From Atopobium massiliense (lineage in GTDB: Bacteria; Actinomycetota; Coriobacteriia; Coriobacteriales; Atopobiaceae): 64,000 nucleotides of DNA. The translations under genes and the position numbers were made by a program. Below, piece after piece: positions 29,655-37,802 of the stretch; position 1 is the stretch's first letter, and each line of letters starts with the position of its first letter. Where the stretch lies: NCBI GenBank assembly GCA_900343135.1, contig OPYK01000003.1, positions 1 through 64,000 of the forward strand, in the 5' to 3' direction. A model generated the notes under the pieces. That model ran no database searches. It was given only the letters and a program-made list of their open reading frames with translations, and was not told the origin of the DNA.

Positions 29655-30614
29655 ATGCCGCTTACCATAATTACCCTCAGCAAATGTCCTAGATCACTAC
29701 GAGGAGACCTAACTAAATGGATGCAAGAAATTGATACAGGAGTGTATGTAGGGAACCTTAATAGTCGTATTCGCGAGAAACTTTGGAGTAGGGTTTCTAG
29801 CTGTGTAGGTTCAGGATCTGCTACATTATCTTTTGTTGCCCAAAATGAGATTGGTTATGATTTCTGTACTATTAATTCTGCCAGAAAAGTTGTATATCTG
29901 GACGGGATACCACTTATATTTACCCCAAATGGTAATAAGCGTGATGATATTCCGGAACATGGTTTTAGCAAGGCGTATCATTTTCATAAGGCACGCACGT
30001 ACGGTAATAAAAAGCTCAAAAAGGCTGATTGTTGCTCTTTAGATCCCACAGTCAACAATGAAGATATTTATACTGCAAGCGACTTTGAGATGTTATCTGA
30101 TAAGAAATTTGTGGTTTTGGACATTGAAACTAGTGGGCTAAACGAAGCGGACGACAAAATAATAGAAGTAGGGGCAATTAAAATTTGTGACAAGCATATA
30201 GATTCATATCAGTGTTTAATTAAACAGGATTTATTGGAGCTTTCCCCAGCTATAACCCATCTAACTGGGCTTACCGATAGAGATCTCGCCAACCGAGGGG
30301 TAAGTCCTAGTGCAGCTCTTAATGGGCTGAAACAGTTTATAGGAAATTTGCCTATTCTAGGCTATAACATTGCATTTGATACACGATTTATAAATAATGA
30401 GCTGCGCTCTATGAATGAAGAGCTCCTTGATAACCGAGAAATTGATGTAATGCGATTTATCAAGAAAGAAAAGATGTTCTTAGAGAGTTACACGCTTGAT
30501 AATGTTCTTAAAGTGTATGGAATCTCAACTCCTGTTCCACACCGTGCACTTGGAGATGCTAAACTGATAGCAAAGCTTGCATTAAAAGTGAATAAAATCT
30601 TTAATATTCTTTAG
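29655..30614 (+). CDS. cas2: Cas2e fused to a DnaQ-like (DEDDh) exonuclease
   Basis: Residues 1-95 are Cas2e (MPLTIITLSKCPRSLRGDL, then TGVYVGNLNSRIREKLW), the structural dimer of the Cas1-Cas2 integrase. After a linker, residues about 150-315 are a 3'-5' exonuclease. Its motif I is VVLDIETSG, motif II GYNIAFDTRF and motif III HRALGDAK, so all DEDDh residues are present. Similar fusions are known in some type I-E systems, for example in Streptococcus thermophilus, where the exonuclease trims prespacers. The ATG at 29655 fits Cas2e better than an upstream GTG at 29640. Only 31 bp separate the stop from the first CRISPR repeat. Confidence 0.93.
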   Translation: MPLTIITLSKCPRSLRGDLTKWMQEIDTGVYVGNLNSRIREKLWSRVSSCVGSGSATLSFVAQNEIGYDFCTINSARKVVYLDGIPLIFTPNGNKRDDIPEHGFSKAYHFHKARTYGNKKLKKADCCSLDPTVNNEDIYTASDFEMLSDKKFVVLDIETSGLNEADDKIIEVGAIKICDKHIDSYQCLIKQDLLELSPAITHLTGLTDRDLANRGVSPSAALNGLKQFIGNLPILGYNIAFDTRFINNELRSMNEELLDNREIDVMRFIKKEKMFLESYTLDNVLKVYGISTPVPHRALGDAKLIAKLALKVNKIFNIL

Positions 30615-30645
30615 TTAACGCAGCTTTGAACAGGGGATCTTATGA

Positions 30646-31650
30646 GTTTTTCCCGCACACGCGGGGGTGATCCCGTATGCTAACTTGTTAAAACAAATAT
30701 ATTCAAGTTTTTCCCGCACACGCGGGGGTGATCCTAAATGAAGGTGCTAGAGCGAGCTTTTATGGTAGTTTTTCCCGCACACGCGGGGGTGATCCCTGAA
30801 CACGGAAGGTGCAAGCGCACTCATGCAGAGTTTTTCCCGCACACGCGGGGGTGATCCCCTCAAGAATTACTACACGATTGTATAGCGCTTGTTTTTCCCG
30901 CACACGCGGGGGTGATCCCATCGCACAGTATGGAACGCCGTTTGCTGCGCAGTTTTTCCCGCACACGCGGGGGTGATCCCAAAGTACGACCTGGTAAAAA
31001 GGTGTCTCAATCGTTTTTCCCGCACACGCGGGGGTGATCCCGGTCGCTTTCAGGCGTTGCTTGCGCGCTTTTTGTTTTTCCCGCACACGCGGGGGTGATC
31101 CTAGAATCGGTTGAGCACGTAATCGGCAACCTGAGTTTTTCCCGCACACGCGGGGGTGATCCCGAGGGTTTTAATAAAGGCAAGCAGGAAGGAGGGTTTT
31201 TCCCGCACACGCGGGGGTGATCCTACAGAAGGCGCGTCAGCACTGATGCAGAAACTGTTTTTCCCGCACACGCGGGGGTGATCCTTGGTACACCTGAATA
31301 TCACGGAGCACAACAATGTTTTTCCCGCACACGCGGGGGTGATCCTGGCGTAATCGCACTGGCGATGTTGCGCTGGCGGTTTTTCCCGCACACGCGGGGG
31401 TGATCCCAACTTGTGCAATATTACCTTTTGTTGCTTCAGGTTTTTCCCGCACACGCGGGGGTGATCCCTCACATAACCTATTAAGTCGCGGCGGTACGTG
31501 GTTTTTCCCGCACACGCGGGGGTGATCCCAACTGCCGCCTACGCGTCCGCGGACACACGCAGTTTTTCCCGCACACGCGGGGGTGATCCTTTCACGTTCT
31601 GCGCTGCGTCCATCATCTGAGTATTTTTCCCGCACACGCGGGAGTAGATC
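30646..31650 (+). CRISPR. Type I-E CRISPR array, 17 repeats and 16 spacers
   Basis: Sixteen identical 28-nt repeats start GTTTTTCCCGCACACG and end GGGTGATCC. They have a CCCGC/GCGGG stem with a four-base loop. They start at 30646, 30707, 30768, 30830 and then every 61 bp. The seventeenth repeat (31623-31650) is degenerate (first base A, altered end), which marks the distal end. Spacers are 33 nt (the third is 34). The leader side is therefore next to cas2, with only 31 bp between. All spacers are different and none matches this window on inspection. The first base after each repeat is always C or T. Confidence 0.97.
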
Positions 31651-31906
31651 TGGAAATGCAGATATAAATTCGCATCATTATTTTGTTATTACCAAAATAG
31701 TTCTATACAAGTAAGCAACTGAATAAACTTGCTGAAAGCATGCATTTCATAGCAATGTTTTTATTCACAACTATTAGAGAAACCATCCGATGGAAAACCC
31801 ATAAACCGCAACACTTACAACGCGTAGTTTTAATATTACCAGTTAGCCGTTTTCGAAAGCGGCGTAGCAACCTTGCTACTAAACAAACGCTCTAGTTTAA
31901 TTAACA
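31651..31906 (-). other. Intergenic region with two hairpins after the GntR gene
   Basis: Two adjacent short hairpins (31846-31863, GCCG/CGGC stem; 31864-31879, GTAGCAA/TTGCTAC) lie just downstream of the minus-strand GntR stop. They lack a clear T run, so a terminator role is uncertain. The rest is A/T-rich without coding signal. Confidence 0.4.
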
Positions 31907-32632
31907 CTAAAGAACGAACTGATAGCGACTTCCAACATAATACTGTTTACCAATCGATAAAGGGTTTTGTTTTTGATCAAGAAATAAAATATGAAGATAT
32001 AGAAGAGCAGCGCGCAGGTTAATCTCTAGATTATGTGATTGCTCTATATCCGCATTTACTGCTTTTATTGCGCACTCATGAGTGTTTTTCGGGTAAATGC
32101 CATATAGAGATTTCAGTGTCATAAATAAAGACTTGTCCTCAAGATCAGCTGAAAACAGATCTCTGAATTTTTCGTAAGGGAAAAATAGATTCTCTTCAAA
32201 AATAGGTGTACCATTAGCCGTTCTTATTCGTTTAATATGGAGAAGCAGTGCATCTTTAGGAAGTCGTAAAAAAACGCGTTCATTCTCTCTAGCGGGAACA
32301 ATCTGACGAGAAACGACATGCGCCCCAGGCTCAGCATCAACATCTGCACATAGAGTGCTAAAAGGCTTTACGATATTTGACTGTAAAAAGGTATGATTCA
32401 TGTGTTGAGATGCAACAAAGGTACCTCTTCCTTGATGCTTTACGAGATACCCATTGACACAAAGGTTTTCTATTGCCCTTCTAATAGTAATTCGGCTAAC
32501 ACTATACTTATCTATGAGCTCTTTTTCAGTCGGGAGCATTTGACCTTCGTACAGCTCACCATTATCTATCGCCGCTTGGATATTCTCATAAATTTGTTGG
32601 TACAGGGGAACTGCCATGTCATTTACGCTCAC
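31907..32632 (-). CDS. GntR-family transcriptional regulator with UTRA domain
   Basis: A 241-residue regulator with an N-terminal winged helix (VPLYQQIYENIQAAI, then LPTEKELIDKYSVSRITIRRAI) and a UTRA sugar-phosphate-binding domain (about residues 85-235). It is the last gene of the PTS operon and overlaps the HAD gene by 14 bp. Regulators of this type usually repress their own sugar operon and respond to a phosphorylated sugar. The 19-bp palindrome at 37158-37176 upstream of the first PTS gene is a likely binding site (inference). Confidence 0.88.
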   Translation of the reverse strand: MSVNDMAVPLYQQIYENIQAAIDNGELYEGQMLPTEKELIDKYSVSRITIRRAIENLCVNGYLVKHQGRGTFVASQHMNHTFLQSNIVKPFSTLCADVDAEPGAHVVSRQIVPARENERVFLRLPKDALLLHIKRIRTANGTPIFEENLFFPYEKFRDLFSADLEDKSLFMTLKSLYGIYPKNTHECAIKAVNADIEQSHNLEINLRAALLYLHILFLDQKQNPLSIGKQYYVGSRYQFVL

Positions 32633-33308
32633 AATTTGTGTAGTTGTATTTTAAGAACTTTTCTCCATCATTATGCTTGATATATGACAAAATATCAAGC
32701 AAATTCTCAATGGCTACACCGCTATTAGGCTGTGTTGATTGATCATTTGTATACTGTGATAGTCTAACGACTCGCGCATCACTTGCATTGGCCGCCGCAA
32801 TCCCTATGGAAGAATCTTCTACAATTAAACATTGGTTGGCTGTTACATGTAGCGCTCTTATTGCCCGAAGATATATCTCTGGAGATGGCTTATTTTGGGA
32901 ACACTGAGTCCCGCTAATTACATAATCAACGAGATGATCTACCTTGTTGGCATGCAAAAAGTTAGAAATTATAGTTGGTTCAGAAGAAGAACACACTGCT
33001 ATTAGAATGCCGCTATTCTTTAATGTCGCAAATACATCATATACTTGAGGATTTCCATAGCCTAAGTAATCAATTGGATTCTTTACGCAGTATTTCCTAT
33101 ATTGTGAATGTAATTCTTCTCTCAAATCAGTGTCTTCTGGTACTAAAGTCTCCCATATAGCGCGTTCATTAAAACCTGTAAACTCCATGGAACAACGTGG
33201 CGAATATTTCACCTTTTGCAGGAATTTACTACGTCTATTCTTGTAAAATCTCTCCGAGTCAATAAGTACGCCATCCATATCAAAAAGTACTGCTTTTATA
33301 GCCCCCAC
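32619..33308 (-). CDS. HAD-family phosphatase or phosphomutase
   Basis: A 229-residue haloacid-dehalogenase protein of the beta-phosphoglucomutase/phosphoglycolate-phosphatase group. Motif I is VLFDMDGVLID, motif II lies around AVCSSSEP and motif IV is IVEDSSIGIAAA. The GTG at 33308 is chosen because GGAGG lies directly upstream; the longer reading would include that site. It probably dephosphorylates or isomerises a sugar phosphate made by the neighbouring deglycase-like enzyme (inference). Confidence 0.8.
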   Translation of the reverse strand: MGAIKAVLFDMDGVLIDSERFYKNRRSKFLQKVKYSPRCSMEFTGFNERAIWETLVPEDTDLREELHSQYRKYCVKNPIDYLGYGNPQVYDVFATLKNSGILIAVCSSSEPTIISNFLHANKVDHLVDYVISGTQCSQNKPSPEIYLRAIRALHVTANQCLIVEDSSIGIAAANASDARVVRLSQYTNDQSTQPNSGVAIENLLDILSYIKHNDGEKFLKYNYTNCERK

Positions 33309-33389
33309 ATATCCTCCAAACACATTATGACCAGAGGGGAAAGCTACCTCTCCCCTCTATCATTAATTCAAAATGCCTGCGGCGCGCTA

Positions 33390-34376
33390 TTAGTAATTAA
33401 GTTTCCACATATAACGGCGTAATGTAAGCGGATGTTGACGTTCTGTAGCTAACGCTTCAGCATAAGTTCTGAAAACTGCGGTGTGAATAAATGGATTGAA
33501 GAATGTAACAACACTAGGGTCAATTTCAGATCCAATACCATAGTCTTTAGCATCAACAACTGCAACCTTCGCATCGAAACGTTTAAGAAACTCAAGTGCT
33601 CTAGCATCGATACTGCGAGTTTTCCCTTCGTTCATCATAAGGACAAACGGAACGCCTTTCTGAACAATCTCAAATGGCCCATGGAAGAACTCTCCCGAGT
33701 GGAAGCTACCAGAATTAACCCATTGCATTTCCATCATGAGACAAATTGAACTAGAATATGCCACCTGAGCAGATGCTCCAGAACTCATATAGTAAATAAC
33801 TTCACTGTCTTTAAATTTTTCGCCGAATTCAGCTGCAAATTTTCTGCCAAGTGCTGAAGACTTCTCACCAAGGTCGAAGATTTTATCAAAACCAGTTTTC
33901 ATTTCATCATATAACTCACAGCCTTCAATCTGATTAGAGAATTCAACTGCTAGAGCCATTGCATAGCCCATTTTTTCGAGCTTAGTTGCATAATTTTTTT
34001 GGAAACCATGGACGATTGTATAATCTGCATGTTCAGTTAGTGGCGAACCAGCTGTTCGTGTTAAGGCAATAACAATTGCTCCTTTAGCCTTAGCAACAGA
34101 AACAGCATGAACCGACTCGGGCGTATTCCCACCTAAAGACGCAGCAATTACAACACTACTTGCTCCCAACCATTCCGGTGTGTCATTGTTAAATTCTGAA
34201 GCAGTGAAATGATAGCTACGGATTGTCTTAGCAGTGCTTCTTAAAAAATAGTATCCGGGATATAGTTCAGAGAAAGATGCGCCACATCCGACGTAAACGA
34301 TTTCCTTTATAGGATGTTGTGACAAAATATCTGTAACAATTTCTTTTACTAATGAGAGTGTAATTCCATTATCCAT
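33390..34376 (-). CDS. SIS-domain sugar-phosphate deglycase/isomerase (FrlB/GfrF-like)
   Basis: A 328-residue protein with two SIS domains and no glutaminase domain. Sugar-phosphate binding segments include VYVGCGASFSELYPG and AASLGGNTPESV. SGSFHSGEFFHGPFEIV is close to the ESGEFRHGPLEIV segment of fructoselysine-6-phosphate and glucoselysine-6-phosphate deglycases. Together with a mannose-family PTS, this is the gene set of the Salmonella gfr and related operons, so an Amadori product is the best guess for substrate. An amino-sugar deaminase-type activity is an alternative. RBS AGAGG precedes the ATG. Confidence 0.75.
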   Translation of the reverse strand: MDNGITLSLVKEIVTDILSQHPIKEIVYVGCGASFSELYPGYYFLRSTAKTIRSYHFTASEFNNDTPEWLGASSVVIAASLGGNTPESVHAVSVAKAKGAIVIALTRTAGSPLTEHADYTIVHGFQKNYATKLEKMGYAMALAVEFSNQIEGCELYDEMKTGFDKIFDLGEKSSALGRKFAAEFGEKFKDSEVIYYMSSGASAQVAYSSSICLMMEMQWVNSGSFHSGEFFHGPFEIVQKGVPFVLMMNEGKTRSIDARALEFLKRFDAKVAVVDAKDYGIGSEIDPSVVTFFNPFIHTAVFRTYAEALATERQHPLTLRRYMWKLNY

Positions 34377-34456
34377 TTTAAAACCTCTTTATATCTGATA
34401 GTAATTGATAAAATTTCCAGTGATGCATGCAGCGCGTGCAGAATAAGACAAAGTAT

Positions 34457-35296
34457 TTATGCAAAGATGCCAGCAACACTTAAAACAAGACCACCAATAA
34501 TACATATGGTTAACAACCAACCAGTTTTAACTCCTTTTCTAATGAGATAAAACATGAGCATGGTAATAGCAAGTGGCAACATCTTTGGAAATATGCCATC
34601 AAAGATAGCCTGGAGGTTATTTGCATCGCCAGGAAGTACTAAAGGTGTTGTAACATTTACTAATGTGGCCACCATTCCGCCAATTGCCATAAGGCCGACT
34701 ATGCCACAAGCATACATAACCTTGCTCATGATATTACTGCTCTGCAATTTTTGAAGGTAAGAATTGCCCATCTCATATCCAAATTTACCGGCATACCATG
34801 TAATAGGGACTGATGTCGCAATTGAGATGATCATAGCAAGAATCGGCCCCATTATTGAGCCTTGAGCAGCAAGAGATGCACCTAGGCCAAAAGCAATAAC
34901 ACGAATAGTGCCTTGGAAAAATGAGTCGCCAATTCCCGATAGCGGACCCATGAGCGAAGTTTTAACAGCGGTGATTGTCTCTGGGTCAAAATGCTCTGGA
35001 TCGCGTGCATACTCCTCTTCCATAGACGATGCTAGGCCAAGGACAAAAGCGCTTGTTTGGGGCGTGCAGTTATAAAACGCCATATGGCGCTTGTAAGCCT
35101 CTTTGCGCTTTTCTACCTGTTGAGGATCATCTTTATCCGGGTATAAGCGGTCGATTGTAGGAGCGATACCATATAAGAAGCCAAGGTTCATTTGGCGCTC
35201 ATAATTCCAGGAATTCTGAATTGCCCATGACCTCCAAAAGAATTGGCTGTAACGCTTTTTGCAAGTTATTTGTTGGTTGTGAGTGTTATTAGCCAT
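34457..35296 (-). CDS. PTS mannose-family EIID component
   Basis: A 279-residue membrane subunit of the mannose-type PTS permease. The N-terminus FFWRSWAIQNSWNYERQMNLGFLYGI is typical of EIID. The central LMGPLSGIGDSFFQGTIR is the family signature, and hydrophobic C-terminal spans follow. It works with EIIC to form the sugar channel. It lies 12 bp after EIIC with AGGAG upstream. Confidence 0.92.
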   Translation of the reverse strand: MANNTHNQQITCKKRYSQFFWRSWAIQNSWNYERQMNLGFLYGIAPTIDRLYPDKDDPQQVEKRKEAYKRHMAFYNCTPQTSAFVLGLASSMEEEYARDPEHFDPETITAVKTSLMGPLSGIGDSFFQGTIRVIAFGLGASLAAQGSIMGPILAMIISIATSVPITWYAGKFGYEMGNSYLQKLQSSNIMSKVMYACGIVGLMAIGGMVATLVNVTTPLVLPGDANNLQAIFDGIFPKMLPLAITMLMFYLIRKGVKTGWLLTICIIGGLVLSVAGIFA

Positions 35297-35308
35297 AATA
35301 CTTTCTCC

Positions 35309-36112
35309 TTAATCCTCATCGTCTTCTAATGGGTCATAGGTATTACCATTGCTTGTATCAACAGCAACGCCTTCTGGCTTATTAAACTTAATCGGTAAAA
35401 GTATTGCAGCGGTAAGAACGCCAAAAATAGAGATAGCAGTAACATTGATATTAAAGTAAGCACATACAAAGAACCCTAACAGGAAAAATGCAATCATCTT
35501 CCCATTAACCATAAGCGATAAGAGCAATGCTAAACCATAAGCAGTTAACAATTTACTGGCAAGCTTAAGACCAGCTGTTACCCATGCTGGAATAGACGAA
35601 ACTATTGTTTGGACGAAATCCGTACCAAGATAAATAGCTAAGAAAATAGGAATAAAATACATGAGAGAATATAAAACTGTACCCCATATAATGTGATAAC
35701 CAGTGGCTTTGCTAAATTCTGCAGCGTCTATAGCTTTATCAGCGCTGTGTGTTAATGCTGCGATTAGTGTTCTGAATGCAATACCCAACAGTTGTCCTAA
35801 AACAGCTACCGGCACCGCGATAGCAACAGCTGTTTCGGGATCGGTGCCCGTTAATATTGAGAATGCCGTGGCTATAATACCGCCCATAACCATATCGGGT
35901 GGCATTGCAGCACCCACATGAACCAAACCCATACTCATTAACTCAATAGTTGCACCCGCAGCTAAACCAGCTGGCAGATTGCCTAAAACAAGGCCAACCA
36001 AAGCTGATGTAATGAGAGGTTGTTCACCATTAAGACGGCCAAGTAACCTAGAATCTAGAATTGCATAAACACCTATGAGTCCAATAAGAACTGCTATACC
36101 TAGCATGTCCAT
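35309..36112 (-). CDS. PTS mannose-family EIIC component
   Basis: A 267-residue membrane subunit with the EIIC motif GLVLGNLPAGLAAGATIEL and the segment MPPDMVMGGIIATAF, plus several membrane helices. The ATG at 36112 with AGAGGAA eight bases upstream is preferred to a GTG nine bases earlier that touches the ribosome site. The C-terminus is short and acidic. Confidence 0.92.
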   Translation of the reverse strand: MDMLGIAVLIGLIGVYAILDSRLLGRLNGEQPLITSALVGLVLGNLPAGLAAGATIELMSMGLVHVGAAMPPDMVMGGIIATAFSILTGTDPETAVAIAVPVAVLGQLLGIAFRTLIAALTHSADKAIDAAEFSKATGYHIIWGTVLYSLMYFIPIFLAIYLGTDFVQTIVSSIPAWVTAGLKLASKLLTAYGLALLLSLMVNGKMIAFFLLGFFVCAYFNINVTAISIFGVLTAAILLPIKFNKPEGVAVDTSNGNTYDPLEDDED

Positions 36113-36167
36113 TATTCTCACTTCCTCTGTTTTGTTTTAAGATAGTTATGAAATGAATAGTCCTATT

Positions 36168-36635
36168 TTATAAACTCGAAAGTTTGGTTGCTGTGGAGCC
36201 AGCTGTTTGTTGAACGACTATCTCGACACCCATTTGAAGTAGCTCCTTAGTATCTGCAATTTGTTCCTCGTTTAAAAACACCGATTGTCCAACCTGCAAA
36301 GCACCATCAGCATTCGCCGTGGCACCATAATTAACTTCGGAGTATTTCGGGAATTGCTGCATGAACCTAAGTAAGCATGAGGTTTTACCAAAAATCATAA
36401 TGATATTTTCGTCTAAACGCTCGATTTTTGGCATCTTCTCAACTACGCGTTCGACACTAAAAATATTGAGTGAAATACCAGAAGGTTTTGCAAGTTTGAG
36501 CACACTCTTCTTGAGGTCGTCCTTTGCGGTATCATCATCAACAATAATGACGCGCTGTGCATCCATAGCCTTAACCCAACTTACAATCACTTGTCCGTGT
36601 AGTAGGCGGTAATCAAGACGTATTAGTCTAATCAT
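36168..36635 (-). CDS. PTS mannose-family EIIB component
   Basis: A 155-residue soluble phosphotransfer protein. RLDYRLLHGQVIVSWVK carries the phosphorylated His (residue 14 region) and IIVDDDTAKDDLKKSVLKLA is typical of this EIIB family. The start codon overlaps the EIIA stop, so the two are coupled. Confidence 0.93.
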   Translation of the reverse strand: MIRLIRLDYRLLHGQVIVSWVKAMDAQRVIIVDDDTAKDDLKKSVLKLAKPSGISLNIFSVERVVEKMPKIERLDENIIMIFGKTSCLLRFMQQFPKYSEVNYGATANADGALQVGQSVFLNEEQIADTKELLQMGVEIVVQQTAGSTATKLSSL

Positions 36636-37063
36636 AAGGCATCATCATCCTCAGTAGCAGCTACTTTAATTAATTGCGAGTTACAGTCAATAACACTTTT
36701 ACAAGATAACTGTATTAACTCTTCTATATCGTCTTCAGAAAGCAGCTGTAGATCTGATGTCACAAGAGATAAAACTAGTGGTAAATTCATACCGCATATA
36801 AGATGCATTTGAGGATATTCCGGCAGTAGAGTAAGCATATCATTATTAACACTACTTCCCAGCATATCAGTTACCACAATAATCTCATCATGTGCTTGGA
36901 ATGAATTAAAAAGATTGCGAGCTTTTGCAGCCATTCCAGTTTTATCATCACGCAGCAGCATTAGCACATAAACATTGCGTAGTTCTCCCACTATCATCTC
37001 TAAGCTGTCGTGCATTCCATCGGCTAATGCTCCATGCGAAGCCAAAACTATGCGTAACACCAC
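36632..37063 (-). CDS. PTS mannose-family EIIA component
   Basis: A 143-residue phosphocarrier. The His in VLASHGALADGM near the N-terminus is the expected phosphorylation site, and VTDMLGSSVNND matches the EIIA-Man fold. It starts at GTG (37063 or the next GTG) behind a strong GGGGAGGTGA site. It is the first gene of a seven-gene operon EIIA-EIIB-EIIC-EIID-SIS-HAD-GntR. Confidence 0.92.
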   Translation of the reverse strand: MVLRIVLASHGALADGMHDSLEMIVGELRNVYVLMLLRDDKTGMAAKARNLFNSFQAHDEIIVVTDMLGSSVNNDMLTLLPEYPQMHLICGMNLPLVLSLVTSDLQLLSEDDIEELIQLSCKSVIDCNSQLIKVAATEDDDAL

Positions 37064-37157
37064 TCACCTCCCCACGGTCACCCTGATTATGAAGACAACA
37101 TCTGTATAAGCGCTATATTTACCCATACATCTTAAGCATCTCCTTTTAGATACATCG

Positions 37158-37176
37158 TATACGTATCATACGTATA
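37158..37176. promoter_or_regulatory. 19-bp palindrome upstream of the PTS operon, candidate GntR operator
   Basis: TATACGTATCATACGTATA is a perfect dyad around a central base and contains two copies of the self-complementary ATACGTAT. It lies about 100 bp upstream of the EIIA start, and no other such dyad was noticed in the window. The operon encodes its own GntR/UTRA regulator. Confidence 0.6.
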
Positions 37177-37381
37177 TTACCTTTGTTAGGATCAGAGTAG
37201 CATAAAAGTTAAAGTTTGGGTAGAAAAATTAAAATTTTTTAGGCAATAGGTTGGTTTCGGCTTATGACCGTTACGTTTCGTTAATTTCAAAGGTTAGTAG
37301 AACACGATGCAGGGCACTACGTACGGTTCCAAGACTTAGTAGGACGCTGAGGAGAACTTGGCGCATAGTTCGACCCTCAAA

Positions 37382-37624
37382 AATTTTTCGGCGGGATTTT
37401 TGGCTGAAATTGTACAAAATACCCACTTTGACACGAGGTTACTCGCGCCTGAAGGCAAGCCGGCTGTGCCTTGCTTGGCAGCGTTTTGCATTTCCGCAGC
37501 TAACGCGTTTGTTGACTTATTTAACCAAGTGGCCCGGCGAGCACATTTGGGCGATTTTGAGCCCCAGCCTCGTGTCAAAGTAGGGTTTTTGTCCAATTTT
37601 GTTCAATATTTTTGCCGAAAAATT
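37382..37624. mobile_element. Small MITE-like element with long imperfect terminal inverted repeats
   Basis: About 58-bp imperfect inverted arms begin AATTTTTCGGC at 37382 and end with its complement at 37624. The best-conserved inner part is ACTTTGACACGAGG (37435-37448), matched at 37568-37581. The 243-bp unit has no transposase and no convincing gene; a short minus-strand frame through it looks incidental. No clear target duplication was seen. It could also be a large regulatory hairpin. Confidence 0.5.
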
Positions 37625-37700
37625 GCTGCGCTATCGCACGCGCAGGTAACTTTTGAATGTACAGAGTATATGTACATGCGCTTATTCATATTAGAGTAGT

Positions 37701-37799
37701 AAAATGCTGATTTTGGGGTAATTTACTAACATAAAAATGCCGATTTTTGGGCTAATATGCTAAAATAAAATTGTCGATTTTGGGAAGAAAGGTGGAATT
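37701..37799 (+). repeat. Three 33-bp imperfect tandem repeats upstream of the ATPase gene
   Basis: Units start at 37701, 37734 and 37767, each with AAAATGYCGATTTTGGG-like cores. The third runs into the ribosome site of the ATPase gene. Regular spacing near three helical turns suggests protein binding. Confidence 0.6.
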
Positions 37800-37802
37800 A
37801 CA

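Noticed and set aside
30760-31635. Minus-strand open frames across the CRISPR array encoding repeated ITPACAGKT, DHPRVCGKN and SPPRVREK
   Set aside because: These are the array repeats read in three frames, a well-known false annotation; the DNA is a CRISPR array.
31846-31879. Firm intrinsic terminator after the GntR gene
   Set aside because: Two good hairpins are present but no T run follows, so only a tentative structural note is kept.
37336-37596. Small minus-strand frame of 86 codons in the MITE-like element
   Set aside because: It spans the inverted repeat, has no ribosome site and its ends follow the repeat arms; more likely a by-product of the element.
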